From NCBI GenBank assembly GCA_900540305.1, contig UQFL01000033.1:1-23010 (forward strand): a DNA stretch of 23,010 nucleotides, written 5' to 3'. Position 1 is the stretch's first letter, and every line of letters starts with the position of its first letter. The position numbers were made by a program, and so were the translations under genes. Source of the stretch: an uncultured Oscillospiraceae bacterium. Lineage in GTDB: Bacteria; Bacillota; Clostridia; Oscillospirales; Acutalibacteraceae. Shown here piece by piece: positions 13,505-22,083 of the stretch. The notes below the pieces were generated by a model, which did no database searches, had not been told where the DNA came from, and saw only the letters and a program-made list of their open reading frames with translations.

Positions 13505-15718
13505 ATGTCGTCATACAGAAAACAGATGACCACAAGAGTATTGATAATAATGGCAATAGCGGTGTTTCTGTTTACGGCAGATGCGGCACGCCTTTTTTAT
13601 TTGCAGATTGTCAAAGGCGAATATTACTCAGACAAAGCGGCAAGCCAGCAGCTTTCGGATACTGAGATTGAAGCAAACAGAGGAACGATTTATGACAGCG
13701 AGGGCAACATACTTGCTCAGTCGGCAACGGTGTGGACGGTGTTCCTCGACCCCTCAAACATAACGGATAAAAACAGAACGAATATTGTTGATTTCTTAGC
13801 GTCAACTTTTGAATATGACGAAGAGAAAAAAGCAGAACTGCTCGAAAAAAGTCAAAAAGAAAGTCAATATCAGGTAGTTGAGAAAAATGTCGAAAACAGA
13901 GTTAAAGAGGAGATTGCTTCTTTCGTTTCCGAAAACGGATATTCGCTTTGCATCGGATTTGAAGAGTCTACTCAAAGATATTATCCCTACGGTTCTCTCG
14001 CTTCTTCAGTAATCGGATTTACAGGGTCTGACAATCAGGGTCTTGCTGGTATAGAGTCCTATTACAACGAACAGCTCACAGGAACAAACGGCAGAGTGAT
14101 TACTGCTAAGGACGCAAAGTCAAATTCAATTTCAAATGACTATGAAACATCAGTTGCGGCGCAGGACGGCAATTCGCTTACCCTCACGATAAATACAACG
14201 ATTCAGTATTATCTTGAAAAAGAACTTCAGAGAACACTTGATGAATATTCGGCAAAGGGCTGTTACGGAGTTGTTATGGATTGCAACACGGGTGCAGTGC
14301 TCGCAATGGCTTCGCTTCCGAATTACGACAGTAACGACCCGTATACAATTACCTATGATGTTTATCTCGATGATATTGAGAAAACTACAGACGAGAAAGA
14401 AAAGACTCAAAAGCAAAGCGAATATATTCAAAGACAGTGGAGAAATTTCGTTGTTTCGGATACATATGTTCCCGGCTCGGTTTTCAAAACCTTTATGGCG
14501 TCAGCAGCACTTGAGGAAAATATTGTTAATCTTGACACAACTTATAACTGCACAGGTTCAATCAAGGTAGATAAATACACTATGAACTGCCACTACCATC
14601 CAGGTCACGGCACACAGACTCTTACACAGGGTCTTGAAAATTCCTGTAATCCGTTTTTCATTACAATCGGTCAGAAGCTTGGAGTACATAATTATTTTAA
14701 ATATTTTAACGGCTTCGGCTTCACAAAAAAAACAGGTATTGATTTGCCGGGTGAGGCAAGTCCACAGTACTATAAAGAGAATGAATACGGTATTGTTGAG
14801 CTTTCTTCTGCTTCATTCGGTCAGACTAACAGCCTTACTCCCATTCAGGTATGCACAGGGCTTTGCGCAATTGCTAACGGCGGAAATCTTCTTCAGCCCT
14901 ATGTTGTTTCAGAAATACAGGATTCAGAGGGCAACACGGTTTCAAAAACAGAGCCTACTGTTGTACGCCAGGTAATAAGCGAAGACACTTCTGAAAAAGT
15001 TTGTCAGATGATGCAGTCAGTTGTTGACAACGGTACAGGTAAAAACGCCTATGTTGCAGGTTACAGAGTAGGCGGTAAAACAGGTACTTCAACAAAGCTC
15101 GGTGAATCTAAAGAGGGCGAAAAGGATAAGTACATTGTTTCTTTTGCAGCAATCGCACCTGCTGACGACCCGCAGATAGCAATGCTTATAATTTGCGACG
15201 AGCCTAATCAGGACCTTGGCGGCGGCGCAATATGTGCACCGATTGCCGCAACGGTAATTGAGGAAAGTATGGCAGTGCTCGGTATCGAGCCTAAATACAC
15301 CGATGAAGAAAAAGAAAGTCTTTCAGTAAAGACGCCAAGCGTTATCGGCAAAAAGGTTGCAGACGCTGAGAGTACACTCAAGCAGTCAAATCTTGAATAT
15401 AAAATCATAGGCAACGGCGATGTTGTAAACAATCAGTCGCCGACAGCGAGCAACACAATCCCCTCAGGGGGAACGGTTGTTCTCTATACAGAAAACACAG
15501 ACAAACAAACGGTTAAAGTGCCCGATTTCACAGGTCTTACTGTTGCGCAGGCAAACAGACTTGCCGCAGACAATAACCTTAACCTTGAAATTTCAGGTAA
15601 CTCAGCAAACGATGCACTTGTAGTTGCATACAAGCAGAGCGAAGCCGAGGGAACAGAGGTTGAAATCGGTTCAGTAATAACCGTAAGCTTCAAATCAACT
15701 CAGGCAGTGCTTGATTGA
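13505..15718 (+). CDS. Division penicillin-binding protein (class B, FtsI/SpoVD type, two PASTA domains)
   Basis: A septal class B transpeptidase that cross-links peptidoglycan made by FtsW. The 737-residue protein has a short cytoplasmic tail, a membrane helix at about 11-30, a PBP dimerisation domain (about 50-215; RGTIYDSEGNILAQS at 59-73), and a transpeptidase domain with SVFK (catalytic Ser325, Lys328), SCN (380-382) and KTGTS (525-529). Two PASTA domains follow (about 608-666 and 672-732, each starting VKTPSVIG or VKVPDFTG). AAAGGCGGAG ends 4 bases before the ATG. Firmicutes encode PASTA-bearing PBP2b/PbpB or sporulation SpoVD at this spot; the sequence alone does not separate the two, so I leave the symbol blank. 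murE follows 24 bases later. Confidence 0.95.
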   Translation: MSSYRKQMTTRVLIIMAIAVFLFTADAARLFYLQIVKGEYYSDKAASQQLSDTEIEANRGTIYDSEGNILAQSATVWTVFLDPSNITDKNRTNIVDFLASTFEYDEEKKAELLEKSQKESQYQVVEKNVENRVKEEIASFVSENGYSLCIGFEESTQRYYPYGSLASSVIGFTGSDNQGLAGIESYYNEQLTGTNGRVITAKDAKSNSISNDYETSVAAQDGNSLTLTINTTIQYYLEKELQRTLDEYSAKGCYGVVMDCNTGAVLAMASLPNYDSNDPYTITYDVYLDDIEKTTDEKEKTQKQSEYIQRQWRNFVVSDTYVPGSVFKTFMASAALEENIVNLDTTYNCTGSIKVDKYTMNCHYHPGHGTQTLTQGLENSCNPFFITIGQKLGVHNYFKYFNGFGFTKKTGIDLPGEASPQYYKENEYGIVELSSASFGQTNSLTPIQVCTGLCAIANGGNLLQPYVVSEIQDSEGNTVSKTEPTVVRQVISEDTSEKVCQMMQSVVDNGTGKNAYVAGYRVGGKTGTSTKLGESKEGEKDKYIVSFAAIAPADDPQIAMLIICDEPNQDLGGGAICAPIAATVIEESMAVLGIEPKYTDEEKESLSVKTPSVIGKKVADAESTLKQSNLEYKIIGNGDVVNNQSPTASNTIPSGGTVVLYTENTDKQTVKVPDFTGLTVAQANRLAADNNLNLEISGNSANDALVVAYKQSEAEGTEVEIGSVITVSFKSTQAVLD

Positions 15719-15742
15719 CATATACATTTTGGGGGAATCTTA

Positions 15743-17179
15743 ATGAAATTATCACAGATACTGAAAGGAATAGATGTTATTAGCTCCTGCGCTGATACAG
15801 AAATAACAGATATTTCGCAGGACTCACGCAATGTGAGCGAGGGACATCTTTTCGTATGTATAAAAGGCAATACTTTTGACGGACATTCAGTTGCAAGAGA
15901 AATGCTTGAAAAGGGCGCGGCGGCAGTAGTATGCGAAAGAGACCTTGGCCTTGACAATCAGATTGTTGTTAAGGACACAAGAGCGGCTTATTCAAAAATT
16001 TGCGCTAACTTTTTCGGCAATCCGGCAGACAGTCTTCGCTTAATCGGCGTTACAGGTACTAACGGAAAAACAACTACAACCTTTCTTATAAAGCAGATAC
16101 TTGAAAACGCAGGAAAAAAAGTAGGTCTTATCGGAACCGTTCAGAATATGGTTTGCTCCGAAATCTATCCTGCAAAATACACAACGCCGGACGCTTATGA
16201 GCTTCAAAAACTCTTCTCTCTTATGGTGAAAGCAGGCTGTGAATTTTGCGTTATGGAAGTTTCTTCTCAGGCTCTTGCACAGGGAAGAGTAAGCGGACTT
16301 ACTTTTGAAATCGGTGCGTTTACAAATCTTACGCAGGATCACCTTGATTATCACAAAACTTGGGAAAACTACTTTAACTCAAAGCGCATTCTCTTTGAAA
16401 ACTGCAAAACAGCCGTTACAAATGCGGATGATAAATACGGACTTGAAATAACCAAAAATCTTGACTGCAAGGTTGTTTCATATGCCGTTAATACAAACAA
16501 TGCAGACTTTGTTGCCAAAAATGTAAAATTCAAATCAAGCGGCGTAGAATATGAGCTTGTAAGTGATAATATAGGCAGAGTAAGCTGCCCGATTCCCGGC
16601 AGATTTTCAGTATATAATTCACTGTGCGCAGCATCAATAGCAATTACTCTCGGTGTTGAGTTTGATGAGGTGCTCAGCGCAATATCCCACTCAACGGGAG
16701 TTAAGGGCAGAATTGAAGTCGTTCCCACTGATACAGATTTCACGGTTATCATTGACTATGCACACTCTCCCGACGGACTTGAAAATATAATCACTTCTCT
16801 CAGAGAAATCGCAAAGAAAAGGGTAGTAACTCTTTTCGGCTGCGGCGGAGACAGAGATAAAACAAAAAGACCCAAGATGGGCAAGATTGCCGCAGAACTT
16901 TCTGATTTCTGCGTTGTAACATCTGATAACCCGAGGTCTGAAAACCCATCGGCAATCATTGACGATATACTTGAGGGTATGAAAGGAATTTCAACTCCTT
17001 ATGTAGTTGTTGAAGGCAGAAAAGAGGCAATTCGCTGGGCTTTGGAGCACGCCGAAAAGGACGATATAATTCTCCTTGCAGGAAAGGGTCATGAAACTTA
17101 TCAGATATTGCCCACGGGAACAATTCATTTTGACGAAAGAGAAGTTGTTGCCGAGATTTTAAAGGATTTAGGTAAATAA
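15743..17179 (+). CDS. murE: UDP-MurNAc-tripeptide ligase MurE (meso-diaminopimelate-adding)
   Basis: MurE adds the third amino acid to UDP-MurNAc-L-Ala-D-Glu with ATP in the cytoplasm. The 478-residue protein has the ATP loop GTNGKTTTT (105-113), TTPDAYELQ (147-155), SSQALAQGR, the carbamylated Lys at about 214 (YFNSKRILF), IIDYAHSPDGLE and the substrate-selecting motif DNPR (395-398). DNPR is the meso-DAP signature; lysine-adding enzymes differ there, so the cell wall is predicted to be of DAP type. The start has an unusual all-G ribosome binding site (GGGGG 15731-15735) 7 bases before the ATG. murF does not follow, unlike in many dcw clusters; mraY begins 28 bases later. Confidence 0.97.
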   Translation: MKLSQILKGIDVISSCADTEITDISQDSRNVSEGHLFVCIKGNTFDGHSVAREMLEKGAAAVVCERDLGLDNQIVVKDTRAAYSKICANFFGNPADSLRLIGVTGTNGKTTTTFLIKQILENAGKKVGLIGTVQNMVCSEIYPAKYTTPDAYELQKLFSLMVKAGCEFCVMEVSSQALAQGRVSGLTFEIGAFTNLTQDHLDYHKTWENYFNSKRILFENCKTAVTNADDKYGLEITKNLDCKVVSYAVNTNNADFVAKNVKFKSSGVEYELVSDNIGRVSCPIPGRFSVYNSLCAASIAITLGVEFDEVLSAISHSTGVKGRIEVVPTDTDFTVIIDYAHSPDGLENIITSLREIAKKRVVTLFGCGGDRDKTKRPKMGKIAAELSDFCVVTSDNPRSENPSAIIDDILEGMKGISTPYVVVEGRKEAIRWALEHAEKDDIILLAGKGHETYQILPTGTIHFDEREVVAEILKDLGK

Positions 17180-17207
17180 AAGAGATTAAAAAAGGCGGAT
17201 ATGAAAA

Positions 17208-18260
17208 ATGAGTATGACAGTAGCTGTTATAATTAGCGCAATTATCGCATTCGGAATTACAGCGGGTTTAGGGTTTGTAATTATCCCTTGGCTTCGCAAA
17301 CTCAAATTCGGTCAAACAATTCTTGATATAGGCCCCTCTTGGCATAAGTCAAAGCAGGGCACACCGAATATGGGTGGAATAATGTTTGCAATCGGTATAA
17401 TCGTTTCCTGCGTAATTACCGCAGTTGTATATACCGCTTCAGGTTCAAGCCTCGAAACGGATTATTCAGAGATTATTACCGGCAGAGAAAATGTGCTGTT
17501 TATCTCAAGCCTTCTTCTTGCGCTCGGTTGCGGTCTTGTCGGCTTTCTTGATGATTTTATCAAAATTAAGATGAAAAGAAATGAGGGCCTCACCGCAAAG
17601 CAAAAAACAGTCGGTCAGCTCATTATGTGTATCGGCTATGTTATAACTCTCTGGCTTTCCAAAAACACCGTTTGGTACATTCCGTTTGTCGGAACTGTTG
17701 ACTTTTCAAAAAATTTCTTTACAGGTTTGATTTTCTGGGCGCTGTCAATCGTTATAATTTACGGCTGTGTTAACTCAGTAAACCTTACAGACGGTATTGA
17801 CGGCTTGTGTTCAAGCGTAACTGCAACAGTTGCCGTAACATTTATTATAATCGCATTTATGAAAAGCTTTGCAGGACTTGGAATTTTAGCCGCTGCTCTT
17901 CTTGGCGGTGTGTGCGGTTTCCTTTGCTGGAACTGGAACCCTGCAAAAACATTTATGGGTGATACAGGCTCGCTGTTTCTCGGCGGAATGGTTGCCGCTC
18001 TCGGATTTGCAATCAAATGTCCCATTTTGCTTTTGCCGATAGGAATTGTGTATGTTTGCGAAACAATGAGCGATATTATTCAGATAGGCTATTTCAAAAT
18101 CACTCACGGAAAACGAGTTTTCAAAATGGCACCGATTCATCATCATTTTGAAATGTGTGGTTGGAAAGAAAAGAAAATATGCGCCGTATTTTCAATCGTT
18201 AATGCAATAGGCTGTGCCGTTGCGTTGATTCTGATATATTTCGGCGATAAAGTACAATAA
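17208..18260 (+). CDS. mraY: Phospho-N-acetylmuramoyl-pentapeptide transferase MraY
   Basis: MraY transfers phospho-MurNAc-pentapeptide from UDP to undecaprenyl phosphate on the inner membrane face, making lipid I. The 350-residue protein has about ten membrane helices and the expected motifs: GTPNMGGIMF (51-60), the metal-site pair Asp115-Asp116 in GFLDDFIKI, NLTDGIDGL (192-200), FMGDTGSLFLGG, and the His-rich MAPIHHHFEMCGW near 308-320. GGCGG at 17194-17198 is 9 bases before ATG 17208; an ATG at 17201 is out of frame. murD, the usual next gene, is absent and ftsW follows. Confidence 0.97.
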   Translation: MSMTVAVIISAIIAFGITAGLGFVIIPWLRKLKFGQTILDIGPSWHKSKQGTPNMGGIMFAIGIIVSCVITAVVYTASGSSLETDYSEIITGRENVLFISSLLLALGCGLVGFLDDFIKIKMKRNEGLTAKQKTVGQLIMCIGYVITLWLSKNTVWYIPFVGTVDFSKNFFTGLIFWALSIVIIYGCVNSVNLTDGIDGLCSSVTATVAVTFIIIAFMKSFAGLGILAAALLGGVCGFLCWNWNPAKTFMGDTGSLFLGGMVAALGFAIKCPILLLPIGIVYVCETMSDIIQIGYFKITHGKRVFKMAPIHHHFEMCGWKEKKICAVFSIVNAIGCAVALILIYFGDKVQ

Positions 18261-18293
18261 TATAATTAAACGATTTTTGAAAGGAAGAGCGTA

Positions 18294-19625
18294 ATGCCCG
18301 AAGGATTAACGCCGCCTGTTGATTACAGACGAAATGAGGCATCTGCCAATAATAAAAAAAGAATAGCTTTCGGTAAAAACGCTGCGGGTGCAAGGCGAAG
18401 AAGCTCAAGCACCGCATACCCTGAAACAAATATTATAAAGCCTGAAAAAAGCTTTGCAGGAATTAAAAAATCCGATATTTTTGTAACAGGCGGATTTGAT
18501 GTTCCGTTTTTTGCGCTCACAATTATAATTCTCTCTGTTGGGCTTGTAATGCTTTTTTCAGCTTCATATCCTTACTCATATTTCAAATATGAAAATTCAT
18601 ATCATTATTTTTCAAGACAGCTTATTTTTGCTGTGGTCGGCGTGATTGCGCTTTTAATAGTTTCTAAAATCAACTATAAGATTTTCAAAGCGCTTGCTCC
18701 GTATTTGTTTGGCGTATCAATATTTCTGCTTGTGCTTGTACTGTTTTTCCATACAAATGTAGCAACAGACGAAGGCGAAGCATTCAGACGATATATAAAA
18801 CTTCCTGGCCTCCCGTTTCAGTTTCAGCCATCCGATATAGCGAAATTCACGCTTATAACAACGCTTGCGACATATATAAGTATGTTTGCAAAGAAAATGA
18901 ATACATTTAAGTTCGGAATTGCGATTCCCGCGGCGATTATAGGTCTTTACTGCATACTCATTATGCTTGAAAACCATTTGTCAGGCACGATTATAGTTGG
19001 CGTAATCGGAATTTCACTTATGTTTGCAGGCGGTTCGAATAAAAAAATATTTATGGTGGGTCTAGGTCTAGTTGTCGCCGTTGCGATTGTCGTCCTGTTC
19101 ATGCCGGAGATACTGCCGAATTACATTCAGGAAAAGTTGATTGCATTCACTGATAAAGATTATGAGCCGCTCGGCGCAAGATGGCAGCCTAACAATTCGC
19201 TTTATGCAATAGGTTCGGGTGGACTTTTCGGCGTTGGTCTCGGCAATTCAAAGCAAAAATACCTTTATGTATCTGAACCGCAGAATGACTTTATTTTTTC
19301 AATTGTCTGCGAAGAACTCGGCTTTATCGGCGCAGTTATTATTATCGTTCTTTTTGCCGCTCTGATTATAAGGGGCTTTATAATTGCGCTTCGTATAAAC
19401 GATAAATTTGCGTCTTTAACGGTTATAGGTATAATGACGCAGCTTGGTATTCAGGTTGCGCTGAATATTCTTGTTGTAACGGACTCAATCCCCAACACAG
19501 GTATTTCACTTCCGTTTTTCAGTTACGGCGGTACGGCGTTGATGATGCTGCTGTTTGAAATGGGAGTAGTCCTTGCGGTTTCAAGAAAAGCAAATCAAAA
19601 AAAGGCGGATATATCCGTCGGATGA
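18294..19625 (+). CDS. ftsW: Peptidoglycan glycosyltransferase FtsW (SEDS family)
   Basis: FtsW polymerises lipid II at the septum as a SEDS glycosyltransferase together with the class B transpeptidase. The 443-residue protein begins with about 68 cytoplasmic residues rich in Arg/Lys/Ser (for example ARRRSSSTAY at 33-42), then about ten membrane helices. SEDS signatures are RRYIKLPG (165-172) with FQPSDIAK, LENHLSGTIIV, ALYAIGSGG-like SLYAIGSGGLFGVGLG (302-317), SEPQNDFIF with the putative catalytic Asp332, and LPFFSYGGTALM. Position in dcw before murG favours FtsW over RodA, though SpoVE is a close relative. AAGGAAG at 18281-18287 precedes the ATG. The N-terminal tail is longer than in most FtsW proteins. 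Confidence 0.93.
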   Translation: MPEGLTPPVDYRRNEASANNKKRIAFGKNAAGARRRSSSTAYPETNIIKPEKSFAGIKKSDIFVTGGFDVPFFALTIIILSVGLVMLFSASYPYSYFKYENSYHYFSRQLIFAVVGVIALLIVSKINYKIFKALAPYLFGVSIFLLVLVLFFHTNVATDEGEAFRRYIKLPGLPFQFQPSDIAKFTLITTLATYISMFAKKMNTFKFGIAIPAAIIGLYCILIMLENHLSGTIIVGVIGISLMFAGGSNKKIFMVGLGLVVAVAIVVLFMPEILPNYIQEKLIAFTDKDYEPLGARWQPNNSLYAIGSGGLFGVGLGNSKQKYLYVSEPQNDFIFSIVCEELGFIGAVIIIVLFAALIIRGFIIALRINDKFASLTVIGIMTQLGIQVALNILVVTDSIPNTGISLPFFSYGGTALMMLLFEMGVVLAVSRKANQKKADISVG

Positions 19626-19641
19626 TATAACGGAGAATTAT

Positions 19642-20760
19642 ATGAAAATTCTTTTTGCAACAGGGGGCACAGCGGGTCATATCAATCCTGCTCTTGCAGT
19701 TGCCTCATATATTAAAGAAAATTATCCCGATTCAGAAATATTGTTTGTGGGCACAAAAGACCATATGGAATCTCGCCTTGTTCCTAATGCGGGTTTTGAT
19801 TTCAAGACTATTGAAATAAGCGGTTTTCGCCGTTCGTTTTCGCCATCTGCAATCGCTCATAATGTGAAGACGGTTGCGCAACTTTTAAAGTCGCAGGGTG
19901 AATGCAAAAAAATTCTCAATGAATTTAAACCTGACGTATGCGTTGGATTCGGCGGTTATGTTTCGGGTCCTGTGCTTGAAAAGGCGGCGGCAATGAAAAT
20001 CCCCACCTGTATTCACGAGCAAAACGCATATCCGGGTATTACTAATAAAACGCTTGCAAAACAGGCTGACAAGGTTATGCTCACGGTTGAGGACGCTAAA
20101 GACAGACTTGACTGTAAAAACACACCCGTTGTCACAGGCTTGCCCGTTAGAGGGGAAATTTTAAAAGCAGACAGAGACTTTGCCCGTGCAAAGCTCGGTG
20201 TTAAGGATAAGCCGCTTGTTCTTTCTTTCGGCGGTTCTCTCGGCGCCGCTCCTATTAACGAGGCAATGTTTGATATACTTGTTGAAAACTCTGAAAATCA
20301 AAAATATTATCATATACATTCTGTCGGTACAAACGGCACGGATTACCTTAAAAAGTTTGAAAACGCAGGCTTCGAAAACGGTAAAAAGGGTACGGTTGAG
20401 GTCAGACAGTATATTGATAATATGGATGAATGTATGGCAGCGGCAGACCTTGTTATCGGCAGGGCAGGCGCTTCGTCACTATCAGAGATCGAGGCACTCG
20501 GTAAGGCGTCTGTTCTTATACCAAGTCCGTATGTTGCTGAAAATCATCAGTTTCACAATGCAATGGCGCTTGTTAAAAGAAATGCCGCAAGAATTATCGA
20601 AGAAAAAGAGCTTTCATCTGAGAGACTTAGAACAGTTATTGACGAAGTTCTTTCAAATGAAGATGAACTTCACGCCATTGAAAAGAACGCAAAGAATATG
20701 GCTATAACGGACGCAAGAGAAAGAATTGCGAAGATTATAGTTTCGCTTGCGAAAAAATAA
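19642..20760 (+). CDS. murG: Lipid II synthase MurG
   Basis: MurG is the membrane-associated GT28 glycosyltransferase that adds GlcNAc from UDP-GlcNAc to lipid I, giving lipid II. The 372-residue protein has the N-terminal Gly loop GGTAGHINPALAVA (8-21), GFGGYVSGPV, HEQNAYPGITNK, the second Gly loop FGGSLGA, and the UDP-GlcNAc site GRAGASSLSEIEALGKASVL with SPYVAENHQFHNA. The start is ATG 19642: GGAG at 19632-19635 is 6 bases upstream and the start MKILFATGGTAGH is canonical. A longer in-frame version from 19573 would overlap ftsW and lacks support. It begins 16 bases after ftsW. Confidence 0.97.
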   Translation: MKILFATGGTAGHINPALAVASYIKENYPDSEILFVGTKDHMESRLVPNAGFDFKTIEISGFRRSFSPSAIAHNVKTVAQLLKSQGECKKILNEFKPDVCVGFGGYVSGPVLEKAAAMKIPTCIHEQNAYPGITNKTLAKQADKVMLTVEDAKDRLDCKNTPVVTGLPVRGEILKADRDFARAKLGVKDKPLVLSFGGSLGAAPINEAMFDILVENSENQKYYHIHSVGTNGTDYLKKFENAGFENGKKGTVEVRQYIDNMDECMAAADLVIGRAGASSLSEIEALGKASVLIPSPYVAENHQFHNAMALVKRNAARIIEEKELSSERLRTVIDEVLSNEDELHAIEKNAKNMAITDARERIAKIIVSLAKK

Positions 20761-20770
20761 AATAGCAAAT

Positions 20771-20822
20771 AAAGCCGCTTTTGCATAGGATAAAAAAGAC
20801 TATGCAGGTAGGTGGCTTTTTT
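20771..20822 (+). promoter_or_regulatory. Terminator-like hairpin covering the murA ribosome binding site and start
   Basis: An outer stem AAAGCCGC (20771-20778) pairs with GTGGCTTT (20812-20819, one G-U). An inner stem TGCATAG (20782-20788) pairs with CTATGCA (20800-20806) across an 11-base A-rich loop. The 3' side runs into six Ts (20817-20822) that include the first two bases of the murA TTG start. The pairing buries most of AGGTGG (20810-20815). It could be an intercistronic attenuator, a structure limiting murA translation, or both. Confidence 0.6.
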
Positions 20823-22083
20823 GGAAAAATTAACAGTTACGGGCTCACAGCCCCTCGGCGGAGAAATCAAAGTTCACGGTTCTAAAAATGCCGTGCTTCC
20901 CATATTGGCGTCAACTCTCCTTGTTAAAGGGGAAACAGTGTTACATAATGTTCCTCGGCTTTCCGATGTTGACGCGTCTGTCAAAATACTTCGCCATCTC
21001 GGAGCGAAAGTACTTCGTGAAAATAATACTCTTACAGTAGATACAACCGATATTATAAATGACGATATACCTGAAGAGCTTATGAGGGAGATGCGCTCTT
21101 CAATAATATTCCTCGGTTCACTCATCGCAAGATGCACAGAAGCTTCGCTTTGCCCTCCGGGCGGGTGCGACATCGGAGTGAGACCGATAGACCTGCATTT
21201 GAACGCCCTCAGAAAACTCGGTGCACAGATAACGGAAAACGGAAGCTGTATTTACTGCAAGGCAACAAGACTACACGGCTCAAAGATTTTTCTTAATTTC
21301 CCAAGTGTTGGCGCAACGGAAAATATAATAATTTCCGCAGTGCTTTCAAAGGGAAAAACAACTATTATAAATGCGGCGAGAGAGCCTGAAATTTCAGATC
21401 TTGCAAATTTCCTTAACTCCTGCGGCGCAAAAATTTTCGGGGCAGGGGAAGGCACAGTTGAAATAGAGGGCGTAGAATCCCTTTATCCCTGTTCACATAC
21501 TATTATTCCCGACAGAATCGTTGCCGCAACATATATGAGTATAGGCGCACTTCAGGCGAAAGAGCTTGTATTAAAAGATATACGCCCGTCTCATCTTGTT
21601 CCCGTTATCCCTGTGTTTAATGAAATGGGATGCAAAATTTATCTTTCGGGCAACAATCTTAAATTGGTTTCACCAAAGCGGATAAAGCGTGTTAAGAACA
21701 TAAAGACAATGCCTTATCCCGGTTTTCCTACGGACTGCCAGTCCGTTCTTATGGCCGCTCTTTCCAAAGCGAACGGCACAACTGTTTTCAATGAAAGTGT
21801 GTTTGACGGCAGATATAAGCACATAAGTGAGCTTAAACGCTTCGGCGCTGATATTTCCGTCAATGACAGAATTGCGGTTGTAAACGGCGTTAAAAATCTT
21901 TACGGCGCAAATGTCTATTCAACTGATTTGCGGGGCGGTGCGGCGCTCGTGGTTGCCGCTCTTGCGGCGCAGGGTGTTTCTACAATAGGAAATGTTTATC
22001 ATATAGACAGAGGATATGAGAGCATTGAAAACAGCCTTAAAGATATAGGAGCTATAATTAAGAGGACAGAAAATGAAGAATGA
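20821..22083 (+). CDS. murA: UDP-N-acetylglucosamine 1-carboxyvinyltransferase MurA
   Basis: MurA transfers enolpyruvate from PEP to UDP-GlcNAc, the committed step of peptidoglycan synthesis and the target of fosfomycin. The 420-residue protein has Lys22 in the SKNAVLP loop (21-27), the active-site loop PPGGCDIGVRPIDLHL (112-127) with the reactive Cys116 (so not a fosfomycin-insensitive Asp variant), and YPGFPTDCQS further on. I place the start at TTG 20821 (MEKLTVTG) because it matches the family N-terminus; AGGTGG at 20810-20815 is 5 bases upstream. GTG 20812 (MAFLEKL) is possible. Both lie in the hairpin at 20771-20822. murA in dcw, in the slot where Bacillus has murB, is notable. It overlaps ftsQ by 11 bases. 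Confidence 0.95.
   Translation: MEKLTVTGSQPLGGEIKVHGSKNAVLPILASTLLVKGETVLHNVPRLSDVDASVKILRHLGAKVLRENNTLTVDTTDIINDDIPEELMREMRSSIIFLGSLIARCTEASLCPPGGCDIGVRPIDLHLNALRKLGAQITENGSCIYCKATRLHGSKIFLNFPSVGATENIIISAVLSKGKTTIINAAREPEISDLANFLNSCGAKIFGAGEGTVEIEGVESLYPCSHTIIPDRIVAATYMSIGALQAKELVLKDIRPSHLVPVIPVFNEMGCKIYLSGNNLKLVSPKRIKRVKNIKTMPYPGFPTDCQSVLMAALSKANGTTVFNESVFDGRYKHISELKRFGADISVNDRIAVVNGVKNLYGANVYSTDLRGGAALVVAALAAQGVSTIGNVYHIDRGYESIENSLKDIGAIIKRTENEE

Noticed and set aside
20180..20707. 175-codon overlapping frame inside murG
   Set aside because: It lies in the +1-type frame of a well-conserved gene, has no ribosome binding site and encodes low-complexity Leu/Arg-rich sequence.
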